Source: Arthrobacter sp. Leaf141 (GTDB lineage Bacteria > Actinomycetota > Actinomycetes > Actinomycetales > Micrococcaceae). From it: a DNA stretch of 64,000 bases. Of this stretch, positions 60,367-64,000 are shown in pieces. The DNA lies in assembly GCF_001424565.1 (NCBI RefSeq), contig NZ_LMOL01000007.1:107291-171290 (forward strand), written 5' to 3'. A program made the position numbers and the translations under genes. The number at the start of each line of letters is the position of its first letter. Position 1 is the first letter of the stretch. The notes below the pieces were generated by a model. That model did not search any database. It was not told the DNA's origin and was given only the letters and a program-made list of their open reading frames with translations.

Positions 60367-62910
60367 ATGTTCAGGAAAAGACCAGCTTTCCGGCTGGTGG
60401 CGTTGTTCAGTACTCTGTTTCTCTTCGGTGGGGGCTTTGCGGCACCGGCGCTGGCGGACTCCGCTCCCATCGATCCCAATGATCCTAAAACCCCGGTGAC
60501 CGTCACCGCTGACAGCCTCCCCACGGTCCAGCACGACGGCGTGGCATGGCAGGCCGTCACTGTGGGGACCACTGTTTATGTTGCCGGCAAATTCAACAAC
60601 GCCCGGCCCAGCGGCGCCGCTGCCGGCACACAACTCGTGCCCCGGCGTAATATCCTGGCCTTTGACCTGGCCACCGGCGCACTCAAAACCTCCTTCACCG
60701 CATCCTTGAACGGCCAGGCCCTGGCCATTGCGGCGTCGCCGGACGGCAGCAGGATCTACGTTGGCGGCGATTTCACCACTGTGAACGGCGTCACCCGGAA
60801 CCGGATAGCCGCCTTGAATCCCGATACCGGCGCCCCCCTGTCGGGCTTCGCCCCCTCCGTTGGGGGCTCCGTACGGGCCATCGTGGCTGACGGCAGCAAG
60901 GTCTGGTTTGGGGGCCTGTTCGGCAGCGTTGGCTCCTCATCGCGGAACCGGCTGGCGGCAGTCAACGCGGGCAATGGAGCCCTCCTGCCCTGGGCGCCCA
61001 ACGCGGCCAACGGAAAAGTCAACGCGCTGGCGCTCTCTCCCGACGGAAGCAAAGTGGTGGTGGGCGGCGCCTTCACCACCCTGAACGGCTCCAACCGTCC
61101 CGGCTACGGCCTGGGCATGGTGGATGCGGTGTCCGGCGCGAACCTGGCCACCCCCATCAATGACGTGGTCCGCAACGGAGGTACTGACTCGGCCGTCCTG
61201 TCGCTCTCCAGCGATGGGACATCGTTCTACGGCACGGGCTACATCTTTGGCACCGGCGGCAACCTGGAAGGCGCGTTTGCCGCCAACTGGTCGGACGCAC
61301 GGGTCAAATGGGTGGAGGACTGCCACGGCGACTCCTACGGCGCGTTCGCCACGGACACGGCTGTCTACGTTGCAGGCCACCCGCACTACTGCGGAAACCT
61401 GGGTGGTTACCCCGAAACCACACCACGGACCTGGCACCGGGCTGTTGCCTTCGGCAAAGAGGCCACCGGAACCCTGACCAAGGACATCTACGGCTATCCA
61501 TCCTTCACCGGGCAGCCGGCTCCCGCCATGCTTAACTGGTTCCCTGATATGGACACGGGGACGGCCAGCGGCCAAAGCCAGGGCCCATGGGCGGTCACGG
61601 GAAACAACTCCTACGTGGTGATGGTGGGGGAGTTCAAAAATGTGAACCAGCGGGCGCAGCAGGGCCTGTCCCGTTTCGCCGTTAGGTCCATTGCACCCAA
61701 CGACCAGGCCCCCCGGGTGTCCGGAGCAAGTTTTGTTCCCAGCCTCAGCAGCCCCGGTGCCGGTCAGGTCCGGGTCCAGTGGCAGGCCAACTGGGACCGG
61801 GACAACTCGAACCTGACGTACACCGTGCTCCGCGACGGCGACACCACGCCGGTGTATACGGCCTCGCAGCTGTCCACGTTCTGGCAGCGGCCCACCATGT
61901 CGTTCACCGATTCCGGGCTGACGGGCGGGCAGCATAGCTACCGGATTTCCGTGCGGGATCCTTTGGGCAACACGCTCACGGGAAACGCGGCAAGCATCAC
62001 TGTTGCCGGCGCAACCAACGGGCCGCCCACGGCCAGCTTCACCAGCAGCACCGATGGGCTGACCGCAGCGGTGAACGGTTCAGCGTCTGTTGATCCTGGC
62101 GGCAGCATCGCAGGGTATGCCTGGCAGTTCGGTGACGGCGGCACGGAATCCGGCGTCTCGGCGCAGCACACGTACGCGGCCGCAGGAACCTACACGGTCA
62201 CCCTGGTTGTCACCGATAACTCGGGCAACACCGATTCCGTTTCTGCTCCCGTCACGGTCAGTGCCGGGGGCGACCCCGACGGCCCGCTGGCCAACGATGC
62301 CTTTGGCAGGACCGTCACCGGAGGGTGGGGGAGCGCCGACCTTGGCGGGGGCTGGTCCACCAGCGGCGGGTCAACACCGTTCGCCGTCTCCGGCGGGGCC
62401 GGGCGGATCACGTTGGAACCCGGGCGGGGCCCCTCCGCCTATCTTGGCGCCGTGACGGCCACGGACACGGACGTGCAGGCGACGTTGTCCTTCGACAAGG
62501 TACCCAACGGCGGCGGCGCCTACGCAGGCCTGGTGGGCCGGCGGGTGGGCACCGCCGAATACCGCGCCAGGATCAAGCTCGACGCTGCCGGTGTGGTGAC
62601 CCTGCGCCTGATCCGGCTCTCCGGCGGCGTGGAAACCACATTGGTCACCGCCAACACCGGACTGTCGGCCGGTGCCGGAAACCAGCTGCAGCTGCGGTTC
62701 CAGGTCACGGGAACGGGGCCAAGCCAGCTGCGGGCCAAAGTGTGGTCCAGCGGCTCCACGGAACCGGCAGGCTGGGGAGCCAGCACCACTGATACAACAG
62801 CGGGACTGCAGGCCGCCGGCAGCACAGGTGTCACCGTCTACACCTCCAGTGCCGTCACCAACTTGCCCGTCCGGGTCCTGTTTGACGATTTCAGCGTCAG
62901 GAGGCCTTGA
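60367..62910 (+). CDS. Large secreted protein: beta-propeller, Fn3-like, one PKD, C-terminal sandwich
   Basis: 847 residues; paralog of the preceding gene. Signal peptide (about 1-31, cleavage near ALA-DSAP), propeller-like region (about 40-440; VGGDFTT, VGGAFTTLNGS, AGHPHYCGN), Fn3-like (about 443-550), one PKD (about 552-636; YAWQFGDGG) and the same C-terminal domain (about 638-847; DAFGRTVTGGWG). ATG 60367 has AAAAGG upstream, and the longer frame would run into the hairpin leader. It lacks LamG and the second PKD. No anchor motif. Probably surface adhesive or matrix protein. Confidence 0.88.
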   Translation: MFRKRPAFRLVALFSTLFLFGGGFAAPALADSAPIDPNDPKTPVTVTADSLPTVQHDGVAWQAVTVGTTVYVAGKFNNARPSGAAAGTQLVPRRNILAFDLATGALKTSFTASLNGQALAIAASPDGSRIYVGGDFTTVNGVTRNRIAALNPDTGAPLSGFAPSVGGSVRAIVADGSKVWFGGLFGSVGSSSRNRLAAVNAGNGALLPWAPNAANGKVNALALSPDGSKVVVGGAFTTLNGSNRPGYGLGMVDAVSGANLATPINDVVRNGGTDSAVLSLSSDGTSFYGTGYIFGTGGNLEGAFAANWSDARVKWVEDCHGDSYGAFATDTAVYVAGHPHYCGNLGGYPETTPRTWHRAVAFGKEATGTLTKDIYGYPSFTGQPAPAMLNWFPDMDTGTASGQSQGPWAVTGNNSYVVMVGEFKNVNQRAQQGLSRFAVRSIAPNDQAPRVSGASFVPSLSSPGAGQVRVQWQANWDRDNSNLTYTVLRDGDTTPVYTASQLSTFWQRPTMSFTDSGLTGGQHSYRISVRDPLGNTLTGNAASITVAGATNGPPTASFTSSTDGLTAAVNGSASVDPGGSIAGYAWQFGDGGTESGVSAQHTYAAAGTYTVTLVVTDNSGNTDSVSAPVTVSAGGDPDGPLANDAFGRTVTGGWGSADLGGGWSTSGGSTPFAVSGGAGRITLEPGRGPSAYLGAVTATDTDVQATLSFDKVPNGGGAYAGLVGRRVGTAEYRARIKLDAAGVVTLRLIRLSGGVETTLVTANTGLSAGAGNQLQLRFQVTGTGPSQLRAKVWSSGSTEPAGWGASTTDTTAGLQAAGSTGVTVYTSSAVTNLPVRVLFDDFSVRRP

Positions 62911-62923
62911 CCGGCAGGCATAA

Positions 62924-62964
62924 AGGAAGGGGAGGAGCGCCACCAGCGCACTCCTCCCCTTCCT
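62924..62964. terminator. Bidirectional terminator between PKD and beta-helix genes
   Basis: A 14-bp perfect stem (62924-62937 with 62951-62964). On the minus strand it is followed by TTTA. It serves the convergent genes on either side. Confidence 0.8.
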
Positions 62965-63006
62965 GTTGGCCCGTGCCGCAGAGCGGGCCGGGCAGCTATT
63001 GAGCTA

Positions 63007-64000
63007 TCAGCCGTTGTAGAGAATGCCGGTGGTTTTGCCCTCGGTGAGGAAGGCCAGGTTGTCTTCCCAGCGGTTGGTGGACAGGCCGCTGACGGTGCTT
63101 GCCGACCGCTGGATGATCCGGATCGGGTAGGTGCCGTTGGCGTACTGGTACTGGTTGCGGCCCAGGTAGTTATTGCGGACCGTCACCGTGATGTTGGAGT
63201 ACTTGCCGTTGTCGATGTTGATCGACGTCTGGCCGTCATCCACCCAGTTGCTCTCCACCACTACGTTGGCCAGCTTGGCTACGTTCTGCTGGAGCATGAT
63301 GGCAATGCCGCCGTGCGTGCCGCGGGGGCTCGGGCCCGAACCTGCACCGGTAACGATGCTGGCCACCACGGTGTTGCCGGCGAGCAGGATGTTCTCGCCG
63401 CCCTGGACCTGGATGCCGTCGTTGTGCGTCCCATCGGAGTGCACGGTGTCCTGGTCGAAGAACGTCAGGGAATGGATGTAGTTGCCCTTGGCGGTCACGT
63501 TGGCCGTGGCCGGGCCGCCGGGACGGTTGAAGATCCCCAGTCCGTCGTTGGTCCGCTGGATGTGGTTGCGCAGGGCCGTGTAATCGTGGCCCACGATGCC
63601 GTCACGGTTGAACGAGGGACGGTCCGGGTTGATGGTGTTGTTCTGCACCAGCAGGTTGGACACGGCAGCGCTGTTGGCGTCGATGATGCCGGTGGCGTTG
63701 GCGGGGTGGTTCTTGCCGCCATGCAGCCTGCTGTTTTTGATGACCACGTTCTTTGCCCGGACCTTGATGTCGCCGTAGATCTCAAGGCCGTCCAGGACGG
63801 TGCCGTCCACGGAGATGACCAGGTCGGCGCCGCTGGTGTTGTACGGCTTCAAAGTGGTTCCGGCCGGAACGCCGGTGTTGGCGGCCGATGGCTTGGCCGA
63901 GGTGGTGGTGGCTGCGGCCACGGACTGGACGGTTTCCACCGGAGCCGGAGCTGCCTCGACGGGGGCCGGAGCCTCAACCGGAGCCGGAGCTGCCTCGACG
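63007..64000 (-). CDS. Right-handed parallel beta-helix repeat protein (5' partial)
   Basis: About 331 residues are visible; the frame stays open to the window end, so the N-terminus, probably with a signal peptide, is missing. The visible start is Val/Glu/Ala/Pro rich (APAPVEA repeats), then SAKPSAANTGVPAGTTLKPYN and a beta-helix with coils such as VVIKNSRLHGGKNHP, NLLVQNNTINPDRP, ILLAGNTVVASIV and VVVESNWVDDGQTSINID. Such folds are found in polysaccharide lyases, hydrolases and adhesins; no catalytic set can be named. It is convergent with the second PKD gene. Confidence 0.85.
   Translation of the reverse strand, partial: VEAAPAPVEAPAPVEAAPAPVETVQSVAAATTTSAKPSAANTGVPAGTTLKPYNTSGADLVISVDGTVLDGLEIYGDIKVRAKNVVIKNSRLHGGKNHPANATGIIDANSAAVSNLLVQNNTINPDRPSFNRDGIVGHDYTALRNHIQRTNDGLGIFNRPGGPATANVTAKGNYIHSLTFFDQDTVHSDGTHNDGIQVQGGENILLAGNTVVASIVTGAGSGPSPRGTHGGIAIMLQQNVAKLANVVVESNWVDDGQTSINIDNGKYSNITVTVRNNYLGRNQYQYANGTYPIRIIQRSASTVSGLSTNRWEDNLAFLTEGKTTGILYNG

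Overview
The window is a 64-kb, high-G+C stretch of an actinobacterial chromosome. Protein content and gene order point to Micrococcaceae, most likely Arthrobacter or Pseudarthrobacter. Supporting signs are a WhiB2-type regulator, DUF3499, DUF5719, Rpf with DUF348/G5 domains, purE/purK beside an LCP ligase, and many leaderless genes with a TAGGCT-like -10 box six to eight bases before the start codon. I see no insertion sequence, prophage, CRISPR array or rRNA operon.

Layout. 1-7.6 kb: the 3' end of glpX, a Fem-type aminoacyltransferase, a minus-strand run purK-purE-LCP ligase-manA, and a GtrA flippase-like gene. 7.6-21.7 kb: an actinobacterial core block with TIGR03089, whiB, a giant membrane glycosyltransferase, DUF5719, a degenerate zincin, DUF3499, Trm112, ahcY, an L,D-transpeptidase, RDD, SpoIIM and a TIGR01906 membrane protein. 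21.7-33 kb: a fatty-acyl-CoA/AMP ligase, a protein O-mannosyltransferase, rsmI, an aldehyde dehydrogenase and the moxR-DUF58-transglutaminase operon. 33-44.3 kb: tatD, rpf, rsmA, ispE, an ABC-F ATPase, a TetR regulator, tRNA-Gln, glmU, prs, rplY and pth. 44.4-52 kb: two tandem large LuxR-type ATPase regulators and a SufS/SufU pair. 52-64 kb: a surface locus with a TagD-like cytidylyltransferase, a DUF1972 glycosyltransferase, a CDP-alcohol phosphotransferase, an anchored Ig-like protein, a second glycosyltransferase, two very large secreted propeller/PKD proteins and a secreted beta-helix protein cut by the window end.

How the genes fit together. Much of the window serves the envelope: sugar precursors (manA, glmU), isoprenoids (ispE), glycosyl transfer and mannosylation (GT2, PMT, two further GTs), attachment of polymers to the wall (LCP), peptidoglycan branching and cross-linking (Fem-type, L,D-transpeptidase) and its hydrolysis (Rpf). 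The 52-64 kb locus reads as one program that makes a phospho-linked surface glycan and exports beta-propeller/PKD and beta-helix proteins to the same surface.

The most interesting non-coding signals are: a hairpin upstream of rplY (L25) that reproduces the two strands of 5S rRNA loop E; an rpf leader with a terminator whose 3' arm can pair either upstream or downstream; a four-hairpin leader before the second PKD gene; repeat operators before the tagD-like gene; abutting palindromes on the whiB promoter; and a transcript-like segment between two terminators at 49.8-50.1 kb. All calls come from reading the sequence alone.
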